Assembly: GCA_012845835.1 (NCBI GenBank)
Contig: JABAKD010000002.1
Location: forward strand, 20,784,129 to 20,848,128
Direction of reading: 5' to 3'
From: Undaria pinnatifida
Lineage: Eukaryota; Sar; Phaeophyceae; Laminariales; Alariaceae
Length of the DNA: 64,000 nucleotides
Shown: one piece after another, positions 43,301-54,106 of the stretch
Numbering within the stretch: the stretch's first letter is position 1
Layout of the letters: every line of letters begins with the position of its first letter
Notes under the pieces: model-generated
Databases searched by the model: none
The model's input: the letters and a program-made list of their open reading frames with translations, nothing else
What the model was told of the DNA's origin: nothing
Made by a program: the position numbers and the translations under genes

Positions 43301-46300
43301 TGCACAAGTTTCTTCGCTTGAGTAGCTCCATAATAACTCACCCCCCCAAAAAAAAACGCTCTTGACGCGTGCTACGATAGAGATGTCCCCAATTTTTTTT
43401 TTTGTGAGGTTATTATTCAATTTGGGAGCTTAAGACCTCTCCTACCAGAACTGATCTGGTTTGGGAAAGAAAAAACTAAAACAGCTATCATACCGGATGA
43501 AGAATCCCATGGCCCTAGGTACACACACACCGAGAATCATTCGAAAACGAAATGAACATTTTCGGACGATTTTTGGTTCAGGATTCCCGTCGTTCAGAAA
43601 ACTTTTCAGACGAAAAATGCTACCTCCATCGTCCCACCCAGTACAGAGCTGATCGCATGATAAACCAAATGAACCTTGATAGTTGCTTTGGACTCGATCG
43701 GACCCGCGCACGGTCGTAGTACTCGCGCGTAGTATCACAGGACAGTGTTTTAAGGCTTAGTTTGGGTAAGCTAGTATTGGTTAGCGTTTTTGCAAGTGGT
43801 CAAACGGACGAATACCCCGCTAATACATTAACAAATGGCATCGTCGACAGATCACGGGTTTTTTTGGGTCGTGGGTTCAAATCCCACCATCCACAATACT
43901 AAACTTTTTCAGGCTTTCCCCACGTCGAAGTTGAAAAATACTTTCCCCGGTATCCCCAGGAAATGAAACTGCTTGGATATTGACAGGTCCGCCCGTATAT
44001 CCGGCCGACCTGCTATCCCGCCGTTTCAGGGGGGGGGGAGGTGTTATAAGGCTTAGTTTGGGTAAGCTGTTGGTTCCTTTTGCAGGTGGTCAAACGGACT
44101 CATACCCCACTAATTCCTTAACAACTACCCACATCAGTAGTTTATGGGAGAGCTCTTGTGGGGTCGATCTTAACGATACGCACAGTATTTCAGTTTTCGA
44201 TGAAATTCCGGTGCTTTACCAAAATCAATGAGGGTTGAATCTTTACGAGCACGAGCTTCAGTTGGCTCGCAAAACAATCTCCCAGGAGGCAGAGAACCAT
44301 CGCTAACATCAGCAGCGCTCGCGGATGACACCCGCGTGGATGTCCCACTGGGGTTGGCCTGACTCGTAGGCAGGTGTCGGTGCCTTGGGGAGTGAAATCC
44401 ATCTCCAACTCGTCGCGCTACAACGCCCAACGTGACAACAGTCTCAGCTATGGTCTTCAGCGACCTCGTTCGATCGGCTGTCTCGGTGAGGCCACTTTGT
44501 CAACTCGACGACGCGAGCTCAGAAACTCACTGCGCCTTCTGCGATTAGTCGTGATCTACCGATGACCCTAGTAACGACCCGTCTCAGTCTTGTGCGCTCG
44601 CGAGTGGTGGCGCAGCGAGTGGTGGCCCAGCTCCAGCAGTATGGATTCCCGATCCTCGACACCCTTGTACCCAAAATTCAGTTTTTCCCTGAAAAAAAAC
44701 GAAAAATCTATAGAGGTGAGGTTTTCCGGGGTTGAAAAAGAACAGTTTTTCCGTTAAGAGTTCCGAGAAAAACCGAAATTTTGACAGAAAACTGAAATAA
44801 TCTCTTCGTTAGAGTCGTTCTTAGCGAAGATATTATTTCAAGTTCCCACGATAGTTTCGGTTTTTCCAAAACTTCTTGAGGGAAAACTCGAAAAATTCAA
44901 CCCCGAAAAAGCTCGCCTCTTTAGGTTTTTCAGCTTTTTTTCAGGAAAAAACAAGGGTGTCGAAGATCGGGCAGCCGCACCGCTCGAGCTGGGCCACCAC
45001 TGACGAGCGCACAAGACTGAGCCGGGTCGTTCCCGAGGTCATTGTCAGGGCATGACTAATCGCAGAAGGCGCAGTGAGTTTCTGAGCTCGCGTCGTCGAG
45101 TTGACAAAGTGGCCTCACCGAGACGGCCGATCGAACGATATCGCTGAAGACCATCATTGCTGAAACTATTGTCACATTGGGCGTTGTAGCGCAACGAGTT
45201 GACGCGTACTGACGATAGAGGTAAGCGTTTTCGTCCGTATTGTTTTCTGAATGACGGGGTTAGGCCATGGGATTTTTTATCCGGTATAATGGCAGTTTTA
45301 TTTTTCTCCAAATCAGTTTTTGGTAGGAGAGGTCTTAAGCTCCCAAATTGAGGGGTAGTATTAGGAAAAAAAGTGGTGCACCTCTATCGTAGCACGCGTC
45401 AGTTGGTAATGGATTTCACTCCCCAAGGCACCGACACCTGCCTACGAGTCAGGCCAACTCCAGTGGGAAATCCACGCGGGTGTCTTCCGCGAGCGCTGCT
45501 GATGTTAGCGATGGTTCTCTGCCTGCTGGGCGATTGTTTTGCGAGCCGACTGAAGCTCGTGCTCGTAAAGATTCAACCCTCGTTGATTTTGGTAAAAAGC
45601 ATCGGAACTTCATCGAAAACTGAAATACTGTGCGTATTTTCAAGATCGACTCTTAAGACCGACCCTTAGGAGGATGAATATTATAGCCACTTACGTCCAC
45701 CACCGCGTCGCTCTCCAGCTGGTTCCGCTCTAGGGATAGCTTCTCGAGTTGCAGGAACATGTCCTCATCCTTGGGCAGTTCCGTGAGGCCGTTGCAGGTG
45801 AGGTCGAGGTCGGTCAGACTCGGAAGCTGAGCCAGCATGGACAGGGCGTCCCCGGTCAGGTTGTTGTACGAAAGATCTAACCGGCGCAGTCCGCTATAGC
45901 CCCCGCGCTCCAGCACGATGTTTCGGATGCTGTTGCACGGGAGGCGAAGCTCGTCTAGCTGAGGTAGGACGGCAAAGGCGTCGAACGGTAGGGTGTTATC
46001 TCCGGCATCCAAGGTCTGCAGTCGGACGAAGAAGGTCAGGTCTTCCTGCACCGCGCTGACCAGGCCCGTGCCGCTCACGTCCGCCTCGCGACCCTCGTCG
46101 GGCAAATCGCAACCGCAGGCGTCCATCAACATGAAGCCATCCAACTCTTTAGGCCGCGTTCGCTTCCTTTCCTCGACGAGAGCACGCCGGCGCTTCTTCG
46201 CGCGCTCGATCTCTTGCCGTCTTTCTACACCGAACTTGTCTTCTCTATCGCCGCCGCCGCCACTGCCGCCACTGCCGATGCTTCCGGGGATGACGGCGTG

Positions 46301-47280
46301 TTGCTGAGCAACGCCGTTGGAGGTGAATGAGCTCGTGCCGAGACTGCCGCCGGTGATGGTGTTGCTACTCTTGGCTCGTTGCGCCTTGGGAACATTCAAG
46401 TGGTTTGGAGAGACCAGAACGGATGGAAGCCATCTGCAAGTAGCTCCGGGTCCCTTGGTTGCCTGGTGTAGTCGTCTACGAGGGGCGGGCGTGGTCTCGT
46501 GTGAAAACTGTGGACTGAATAATACCGCAATGAATCGTTGTAGGCACCGTACTACTCTGACCGCCCATCCAAAATAACTAAAGCAGCACATACTCGGAGA
46601 AAAGCATGCCAAAGCATGTAGTCTAGTCTATAGCCAGCGCTGCATTTAGAGGAGACTGTTTTATAAAGATATCCAAACACGTTGACCGCTGTGAGTTCGT
46701 CGGGGGACCGTACGACGTACAACTCTTGTCAGTCGAATCGCGGTGCATAACATTTTTGGACCTGAAAAAATGCGCGCATACATGTACCTGGTATCATACG
46801 TATTTATCGTTCGCAAGCGGAGCTCTGGCGACATATCGTCCATTCTGTGGGAAGCTTAAGCTTCTCAAACGGTTCTGCGCACTATTCAACACCTTACACA
46901 GGAGCACACGTCGCGAGCTCGTGGTCTCGTGATCGCGGATTACGGAATGCTCTAAACAGACAAGATGCGCCTCTCTCTTTCTATCTCTTCGTGTCTCACG
47001 TGTATCGCGCCCGCTGCTGCGCGTTTACGGGCTGCCATTTTCTCGCCCGAGCGGGACTGCCCTGGTTATCCAGCACGTGCTGCCCACCTCCATCCAAGAT
47101 AAAATACGATCCATCACTGGAAACGTCGACGTTCACGCTAGGATCGGTGCTAGCTCCACCTTGAGACAGCTCACCGCCCTCCACGATCGTCGAAGAAAGT
47201 GCGGCGCCACTAAGAAATTGGGAAGACAAAGGTACGGTAGAACCGTCCGTCCGCGTCTCGCCGACGTCCACCATTGCCAT
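40380..47280 (-). CDS. XRRA1-like leucine-rich-repeat protein, four exons
   Basis: Exons 47280-47029, 46384-45695, 42591-42317 and 41337-40380 give about 724 residues; animal XRRA1 (X-ray radiation resistance associated 1) is of similar size. Exon 2 carries a basic helix (IERAKKRRRALVEERKRTR), the ELDGFMLM entry and LRRs (LQTLDAGDNTLPFDAF, LDLSYNNLTGDALSMLAQLP, LTDLDLTCNGLTELP). Exon 3 continues the LRRs (LLEGLDLGFNYIGDQGD, LYGNPLTG). Exon 4 begins PLEVITEMPRAK, the usual closing motif after such LRR arrays, then is disordered. Junction phases are 0, 0 and 2/1. The exon 2-3 donor is a strong GTAAGT; the exon 3 donor GTTGGT is weak, and the exon 1-2 junction (GTAAAC; AAG acceptor) is the least secure. 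LRRs mediate protein binding; function is unknown here. Intron 3 (3.1 kb) is packed with transposons. Confidence 0.75.
41901..42256 (-). mobile_element. tRNA-derived element with short direct terminal repeats, copy 1
   Basis: Read on the minus strand: an ~80-bp repeat (AAGCTAACGGCTAACC, then AAGTGGTCAAACGGACTAAT) occurs at both ends, about 280 bases apart. Between them lies a tRNA-like T-arm, GGTTCAAATCC, inside GTCATGGGTTCAAATCCCAC. AGTGGTCAAACGG resembles an A box. It lies in the last intron of the XRRA1-like gene. Confidence 0.75.
42996..43270. mobile_element. MITE, GACGCGTGCTACGATAGAG family, copy 1
   Basis: It starts GACGCGTGCTACGATAGAG and ends CCTCTATCGAAGCACGTTGC. The interior shares TTTGGGAGCTTAAGAC and an AAACTGATTC word with other copies. 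Confidence 0.75.
43364..43640. mobile_element. MITE, GACGCGTGCTACGATAGAG family, copy 2
   Basis: The left end GACGCGTGCTACGATAGAGA is intact. The right end is decayed (GCTACCTCCATCGTCCC). The interior TTTGGGAGCTTAAGACCTCT matches copy 3 in reverse. Confidence 0.65.
43750..44123 (+). mobile_element. tRNA-derived element with short direct terminal repeats, copy 2
   Basis: Same family as 41901-42256 in the opposite orientation. Terminal repeats at 43750-43831 and 44046-44123 (AAGGCTTAGTTTGGGTAAGC to TAATxCxTTAACAA); B-box-like GGTTCAAATCC at 43874. It lies in intron 3 of the XRRA1-like gene. Confidence 0.75.
44162..45650. repeat. 1.5-kb long inverted repeat (foldback), one arm interrupted by a MITE
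   Basis: The left arm 44162-44807 pairs with the right arm 44818-45650 around a centre near 44813. Matched blocks include the outer CGCACAGTATTTCAG, the middle CCTGCCTACGAGTCAGGCCA (reverse of 44355-44378) and the inner TGAAATAAT/ATTATTTCA. The right arm is about 200 bases longer because of the MITE at 45201-45401. Arms are about 635-645 bases and clearly diverged. There are no coding signs. It lies in intron 3 of the XRRA1-like gene, so the pre-mRNA would form a long hairpin. Confidence 0.9.
45201..45401. mobile_element. MITE, GACGCGTGCTACGATAGAG family, copy 3, nested in the inverted repeat
   Basis: Ends GACGCGTACTGACGATAGAG and CACCTCTATCGTAGCACGCG. Flanking GTT on both sides, against a single GTT in the uninterrupted opposite arm, marks a 3-bp target duplication. 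Confidence 0.85.
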
Positions 47281-50200
47281 TTTTTATCTCCCCTACCTGC
47301 GCGTGGTTATCGGTGCCCCCCCTGTCTTCCTGGCTGCCTGGCCATATTTGGTGTTTGCACGCAGCTGCCGTTGTTGCACGCAGCCGCCGTTGACGTGTTG
47401 CGTGTTGTATGTTCGAGATTTTTGGGAGTGTATGCATGTTCGACAGCGAGGACGAGATGTCGTCAAACCAGACAAAAAAACTGAAAAAAGAATAAAAATC
47501 GGTTATTTTTGTAAAGCCTGGGAGGCGTTATATTTCATCGACCACAGCCACAGCAAGCCGCCACACTAACAGAGCGCAAAGCAGCTGAAGCAAGTCAAGT
47601 GAACGGAAAGGAGAGCTTTAGGGCTGCAAAGGTTAGTTACGGAAAGTATAACAGGATAAGAGACTCTTGTCTCGGTGTAAATTGACCGTGAACTGACGAA
47701 AAGTCGACGAAGAATGGGTATGAGTACAGGACCCTCTTGTCGTCCGTGTGACCTGCTGTACGCTGTGCGCGGTATAGTACGAACATTTTTCCTGAACCAT
47801 TGTTGCTATGGTGTTAGTCCACGGCAGCAGCAGCAGCCCCAATGCGAACAGCAGCAGCAGCAACAACACGAGTCGGCGCAGCATGAAAAACACCTGACTT
47901 TCGGCCAGCAGCATTACAGCAGTCGAGGCCGTTTATATGAGAATCCGCCTGCAAGACGTTCTGATGCAAGTTGCACTTGGAGCAGCATGCCTACCACCAG
48001 GTACCAGAGGTACCAGATACATCAATCAACCAACTACCTGCCTGGTACAGAACACTTCACCACATGCACCCTCTTAATCGCTTGCCTCACCGCGTTCGCA
48101 CTCTCGTGGCCTATAAGGCAACAACAATCCCACCCACTGCTTGCTATAGAAGTTTACCGCTGCCAGTGTTCCCGCGGGGAGTCCCCGCCACCGTCGCCTC
48201 CTTGTTATCTGTTACCAGAGCAGAATGCTGCGTATTGCACCAGCTCTTCCACCAGCTCCGCCCCCATCTCTTCATCCAACCAGCTCCCTTTTCCCGTGTA
48301 TGGCGCCCAGCTTGCCCACGTCCTTAAGTTCGCCTCGCGGGTCCTCCTAGTCGATGCCGCAACCAGTCCCAGGGCGTTTCCTCGCGCAAAATCGCACGAC
48401 ACTTCCGCTGCTCATCCTTCCTCAGCTTCTTCACTTCCCAAACAGTTCGGGGATTTCGCACCTCTTCCGTCTACTCGTACCTGGTCGTAGATGTTTTACG
48501 CCCCCCTAACGTGTTTGGCTTGGAAACACCACCCCCTTTCGCTTCCAATGCCCTCGACATCATCAGTACCCCTGCTCTCACTTCCTTCCCCCCCCCTCCC
48601 TTGCATGAAATCGCCCGTTACACCGCCGATTATTTCGCCGACTAATGATCCCCCTGCGTCGAAACCGTCGCCCCCTCCCTGTCCGATCTGTCCCCGCGCA
48701 TCACCGTCACCACGTACGCCGTCACCACCATCGCCATCAGCTCTTAAGGCTTTAATCGATTCCCGGTCACCTTCTGCACGCTTGCTCCGATACTCCGCCG
48801 TACCTCCTCCGTCAGCTGGTACCGCCGGTACACCCCCGCCTCCACGCACAATCCCCCGACAGCCTCACACCATGCGTCTGAAACCATGTCCTCTCCGGAG
48901 CCTTCTTCGCGCAGTTACAGAGGGGAACTCCCTTGCTGTACGCACCAGCTCCACCACCCCACGTCCGCCGTACAATCTGCCGTCAACCCCATTGCCCTAT
49001 TCTTCCCCGCCCTTTTATGATGTGTTCCCCACTCCCCTCCCTTCCCGTCTCGCTCATCCTCATTAAGATGCAGCTTACTAAGCTCCCGTAGTGGGTAACG
49101 AATCGTCAGCGCCTCCGTATCTACAACACAAACTCCAATATTTTCTCCCGCGTGGCGCAGTCCGTCGCTTTGTTTTCGATCACAGTGGCTCATTCCCCAC
49201 CTCCTGTTCCCCCATGGCCTGAAAATGCATCGAAGCCAAGGACTTCGACACGTGTAAGCACCGCCCTCCGTTCTCTGCCCACAGCAGTTCCACCGAAATA
49301 GCATCATCCATGAAAAATAACACACCCGCCACACCATACCCCCCCCAGTCATCCTCGCCACTTCAAAACCAATTGGCAACGGCTCCAACAATGGTTCCAT
49401 TTTTTTCCCTGTCACACATATGTACAATATTTACACGTTATATTGCTCTGGCCTTGCCGCCGAAGTCGCCGCTTGTAACCGCGTCGTTTTTCGTTGCACA
49501 TCTTGCGTCACGCTCGCCACTGCCACCGACACCCCCCCCCACCACCCGAACTGCAACCACATGCGAACCGCGACAGCCACATGCCAACCACGACATAACA
49601 TGCTACCACGTGGAGACGAGACGTCAATGGGGGAGTGAATCGATGGCCGCTATAAGATGGGGGGGTGCGGGCGCGCGGTATGTGGGGGGGAGACATGAGA
49701 GGACTGGTGGTGGGGTCGGAGTGGAAGAAAAGCAAGCCCCACACGATTGTATGAGCATCTAATCGGGCAGGCAACAAGTTTTAGTGCCTGCCCGAATAGG
49801 CCCCTATTGTGTGGTGTTATCTGTGCTTCCTCTTTGATCCCACTCTACGTTCTCTTACGCCCCCCCCACCTCGATACCGCGCGCCGCCTCCCTGCACCAC
49901 CCCGCCTTGCCCTCTAGCGGCCCTCGCTCCATTGCCCTATCAATGTCTTGCATCCCACTCCTTCCCCTGTCCGCATTATTGTTGGTCCCCCGACCAACCC
50001 CCCAACTCGATGACCCTCCTCCTTCTCCTGTCTCTATCTCTCTTCGCCAAACCACCCCTCGCCACCCCTCTTTTCTATGCTCTCTCTGAACCCCCCCATA
50101 TCCGACCCTGCGTCCTGTGGCCACACCCACCCTTCGCCTCCGGGTTCCCGAATTATTTGCGAACCCCATCCTCCGCCGATCCATTCCTCTGTGCTCTGCT

Positions 50201-50745
50201 GTTGATTTTTCCTGATCACCTTCCACTGCTGCTGCGCTTCGAGCACAGCAGTGGGGGGTGGTCGGGAGAAACATGTAGCAAGGCACATGATAACGCATCG
50301 TGCTAAGACGGGGATCCGCAAACTTGTCCGGAACCCGAAGGGGAATCATTTGCAGACCCCGTCCTCCGCAATCCATCCCCCTGTGCTCTGCTCCTTGTTT
50401 TTCCCCGACCACGCAACACTGCTCCGCTCCGAGTAGCCTGGGTAGCCTCATCCCGCCTCCCCCGACGCTCCCTCTGTTGGCTCTGTCATTAAAACGGGAT
50501 TAATATGCCCTGCCCCTCTCCTCATAATGTCGACTCGCTGGTGGTGAAGAGTGGTGCGCTGCCTCTGCTGCCGCTGGGGACGCCGCGGTAAGCTGCGCCC
50601 ACAGAGGCTGATACCCCTGCTGTGAAGGTTGTTGCTGCATGCGGGCTTTTATGAGTGTGACTGAAACCTCCTGTCTGAATGCGTGCTGATGTTTAGTCAT
50701 CGCACAAGCGTCTCCAGAATGAAGAAATTCATACGAGACTAAGAC
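47281..50745. other. Long gap between divergent genes, no gene recognised
   Basis: It holds CAG-rich sequence (about 47824-47875), C/T-rich sequence (48530-50080) giving long open frames on both strands, and a diverged ~90-bp repeat (TTTGCGAACCCCATCCTCCG at 50156 and a related copy near 50350). A minus-strand stretch at 48200-48450 looks coding-like but is broken by stops. The 5' ends of the XRRA1-like gene (left) and of the gene at 51688 (right) probably have their promoters here. Confidence 0.5.
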
Positions 50746-51314
50746 CACTGTTTATGGTACCCCGATGTCGGCCATAGATCTTGATCTCAGCAAGATACAC
50801 CCAAAGTAAGATCTGCATACACTGCATGTGGAGATGAATGTTAGTTCTGACAATTTCCAAGATCAGAAATCCGCCGAAAAGGGGTGTTTCGCGGAGATCG
50901 GGAGACGGCAGTTATTTTCCAGATGTTGTCTCGAGGTTAGGCCCCAATTTTGCCCTCGCGCACACAAACACACGGAACAGCAGTTATTCGCAACGATGCG
51001 GCAGCCTCGTGAGCCATTTGCCGAGCAGCTGCCGCTTGACCCTCGCTTGCCTCGATCGCCACAGTCTGCACGTAGTGTGTTGTGGTGCTGCGGCATTGTG
51101 TCTTTCGGGTTTTCGCAAGCGTGCAACCACCCCCCTAAATAATGCTTTCGAATACCTTGAGCATTGTTGTTATTTTCTTCCTCGAGACTCGTTTTTACCA
51201 TGCACACACCCACCCTGTTTGGACATCCTACAGTATATCGAACATCTTGATATTTAAGCGGCGACACAAATCTCAGAAAGATCTATGACCGAGATTGGGG
51301 TACCATAAACAGTG
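50746..51314. mobile_element. MITE with ~47-bp terminal inverted repeats (CACTG ends)
   Basis: The left end CACTGTTTATGGTACCCC continuing to CATAGATCTT is matched in reverse by the right end AAGATCTATGACC to GGGGTACCATAAACAGTG, with only a few mismatches over ~47 bases. It is 569 bp with no transposase frame. It lies just 5' of the gene at 51688. Confidence 0.85.
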
Positions 51315-51486
51315 CCCTGAACACCAAATAGTACGTTCTATCGACGTGCGCAGTTATACGGAGACTAAACATCAGAGGATACTGCCGTTTCTTGTTTTTT
51401 GTGGCCAACATCAACGGGGCGAGTGCGGACGACTTTCGGGGACACGCGCTGATGAAAGGAACGATCTCGATCCCACTCCTCATTCA

Positions 51487-51566
51487 GCCCTCCTCCCTCC
51501 TCCCTCCCTCCCTCCCTCCCTCCCTCCCTCCCTCCCTCCCTCCCTCCCTCCCTCCCTCCCTCCTTC
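51487..51566 (+). repeat. (CCCT)n tract in the 5' region of the next gene
   Basis: About 20 units of CCCT, ~120 bases before the ATG at 51688. It fits a promoter or 5' UTR polypyrimidine element; the frame is open across it but is proline-rich artefact. Confidence 0.9.
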
Positions 51567-51687
51567 CCCGCCCCCCACCCCCCTCGATGCTACAGCTCAC
51601 GATATCGCGTCGACCTTTCTCTTGCCCTTCACTGTGACGCGAAAAGGAGGCCACAAGTGCCGTGTGCCGCCTACAAAGACCCGCAAA

Positions 51688-52518
51688 ATGGCTTCGGGGC
51701 TGGCAGGGCTGGTCGGGGGCTACGGTAGCGACGATTCGGATGACTCTAGCGCATCGTCATCGGCAGCAGCTAATGAGGCGGGAGCACGCGACAAGGGGAG
51801 CGGGGGTGGAGGAGTAAAAACCGTGGCCCCTGCTGCCGCCACCGCCTCCTCAGCTGGTCTCAAGAGGAAGGCTGAAGGCGCTAAGGGCGATGGTGACAGC
51901 GGTAGCAGTAGTGGTAGCAGCAGTGGTAGCAGCATCGAAGACAGCGATGACAGCGAAGAAGACGAGGAGGGCGGAGGAGGAGGAGGAGGAGGGGAGGGGA
52001 GCGGAGGGAAGAGTGGAAAAAGGAGAGGAAAACGAAAACCTCCGGCGGCGGCGGCGGCGGCCCCCGTTAGCCTGCTTCCCTCCGTGGACGACCTCTTCAG
52101 CAGTACCGCTGGCCCCGATTTCCTCACTGCTCCGGGCACCGGCCAGGACTTTGTAATCGAAGCCATGAAGAAGAGAAAAACTCCGGAGCCTGCCTCTGCC
52201 GCACCAACAGCGACCGCTGCCGCCGCCGCCGTCGGGGCGAGCGGTGCAATCGCCGGCAGTAGCAGCAAGGATGCAACGGGGGCGGGAGCGGGGGTGGCTG
52301 CTGGAGTGAAGAGGCCCAAGGGGGGAACAGTAGGACCCGCAGGGGCGCCGGTAGATAGGAAGAAGGGCGGGGCGGCAGGGAAAGACGGTGGCAAGGATAA
52401 AGTGTCCGCTAAGGACAAGGTGAAGGGGCAAAGGTTAAAGGGGCAGTCTGGGATCGGGTCGGACTTCCGGGTGTGGAAGAGCGACCAGGAGATGGTCATG
52501 CGCCAGCAATACGACTGA
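51688..52518 (+). CDS. Ser/Asp/Gly-rich nuclear-type protein, single exon
   Basis: The ATG at 51688 opens 276 codons without an intron. The N-terminus MASGLAGLVGGYGSDDSDDS is followed by Ser/Gly and acidic stretches, a basic SGKRRGKRKPP (about residue 110) that could act as a nuclear localisation signal, then LLPSVDDLFSSTAGPDFL, an Ala/Gly/Lys-rich linker, and a conserved-looking tail FRVWKSDQEMVMRQQYD. The order YGSDDSD, LPSxDxLFxS, FxVWK vaguely recalls the small UPF0690 (C1orf52-like) proteins, but the match is only by eye. Most of the chain is probably disordered. The upstream frame is open through the CCCT tract, and I chose the first ATG after it. The gene is convergent with the SET gene. 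Confidence 0.65.
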   Translation: MASGLAGLVGGYGSDDSDDSSASSSAAANEAGARDKGSGGGGVKTVAPAAATASSAGLKRKAEGAKGDGDSGSSSGSSSGSSIEDSDDSEEDEEGGGGGGGGEGSGGKSGKRRGKRKPPAAAAAAPVSLLPSVDDLFSSTAGPDFLTAPGTGQDFVIEAMKKRKTPEPASAAPTATAAAAAVGASGAIAGSSSKDATGAGAGVAAGVKRPKGGTVGPAGAPVDRKKGGAAGKDGGKDKVSAKDKVKGQRLKGQSGIGSDFRVWKSDQEMVMRQQYD

Positions 52519-54106
52519 TAGAGTTTGCTGTATCGCCCTGACTAGAGCCCCGTAGCTTAACGCAATAACAACCGCAATCCCCGTCCTGGGGACTACGTAC
52601 TCGGAAAGAGCGTGGGATAGTTTTTAGAGTGGTGAAAGGGTTGAATCGCTGTGAAAATATCTCGTTATTAGCTTAGCGAGTTATGATGTATTTATGCTAT
52701 GTGAATAGTGAGCGCGCGGTGCTTTGCGCGGGGACGTTGTACGTGTGTGATGGAAGCGGGCATACGGGGTTTGGTGGGGTAAAATTGGGATTGAAAACGC
52801 CTGTTGCTGTGCTTTGTGTGTCTGGGCGGGGGTTGTATTTTGTCGGCATGGAGACCCGGAATCGTATGCACTTTTTCGTGTTTTGTATTTCTGGCGCTCG
52901 GTTCGGAGCTTACGGTGTCTTGTCCTCTCAAACTCGGGCTGGAGAGCGTACAGCAGTACGAAGGCGTCTCTTATTTATAGCTCTTGTTTGGTGTCCAATA
53001 GTGCAAAGATATAACAGAGTGTTCCGTCATTTACGTGATAGTATGGTGCGGTGCAGGTGACGCAAGAACCGGTGCGTAGCGTGGTCATACGTTTGAGAAA
53101 AACAACGAAGTAACGATGTTGACTCTACGCTGAGTTTTACTGCGGTATAGCCGTCGTGGCCCGCTCCTCGAGCGAGGGAACAAAACGGGAAGCTGCAGTG
53201 CGCAGGTAGCGACACCTCCCCCGTGAAACTGTTTCGACCATCTATTCGACGTCGAACAGGAGGTTCGACCTCGGGGGCTGCTGGCCTAGTGTGCGGTGGC
53301 CAAAGCAGGAAAACTTCCGTATAAAAATTGCTGGTCCAACTCGGTATTTCCTCCCTCCTATGAGATAGTCTGTGGCAATGTGTCCGATCAGCCCCTTGAG
53401 TAGGGGGTGCAGGGCCACGGACGGGAGACAAGCTGTGATCCTGTGCCTGGCCTAACACACGCTTTGCTGTAAGCACGAACTCCTCGACCAAGCAACACAG
53501 CTGCGACTGGTTCCACGTCCAATTTGTCCCAGTTGGGACTGTGGACAGCGTTTTCCATTGATGAAACCCAGTCATTTCTTGGAAAAACGAAAACTAAATA
53601 GTTTACCCTCTTCGTTCCCGCTGCGAGACTCTTACGGATCTACGTATATTTACATCTGCACGTACAGTAGGTGCGGAATCAACTGAGGAACGTGTCAAAA
53701 CAAAGCTGAACTCTCTCCAAGAGGGCAGACGCAGTGAGCTTGGCACTTTTTTTCTTTTCGATTGCGCCACGGTTACAACTATGATACTACTGCGCTGTAA
53801 GCGTCACACCGCGCCTACGCTGGCGGGGCACATCTTGTCATGGCTACCCTCCCCTAATAAACTCTTCTACTTCGCATAACAAACGGTCACATAGAAGGCA
53901 GAAGGGTCCACTACCCCCCCCCCCCCCCCCGACGCGCACCCGTTTCGAAAGGGGTGCATGATCAATGACCAGCCAAACGACTAAGACTAGCAATCAAATG
54001 AGGGCGCCCCTCCACACACACCCCTTCCCCGGCGTTGATGTGATCTGATTGCTTGCTGACTGAGCCGCCGACGCGGAGCTCCTCTCCACCGCGGCTGCCA
54101 CCGCTG
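52519..54106. other. Gap between convergent genes with a possible decayed coding fragment
   Basis: Minus strand 53400-53260 reads GLIGHIATDYLIGGRKYRVG then PAIFIRKFSCFGHRTLG to a stop, which looks protein-like but has no start, splice context or recognised family. It may be a transposon remnant. The rest shows nothing beyond a C run at 53916-53930. Confidence 0.35.

Noticed and set aside
43860-43890. A functional tRNA gene
   Set aside because: The T-arm-like word is present, but acceptor and anticodon stems do not pair; it is a SINE-type relic. The same applies at 16850 and 42120.
47714-48490. 258-aa frame with a poly-Gln stretch
   Set aside because: Low-complexity start (CAG run), no family resemblance, and an equally open opposite strand. 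Not enough for a gene.
48491-49427. Open frames of 117-191 aa on both strands
   Set aside because: The C/T-rich composition leaves several frames open at once; the amino-acid content is Pro/Ser or Gly/Arg artefact.
53027-53575. 182-aa minus-strand frame
   Set aside because: Composition is not protein-like; a different minus frame nearby looks more plausible but is too short and starts nowhere.
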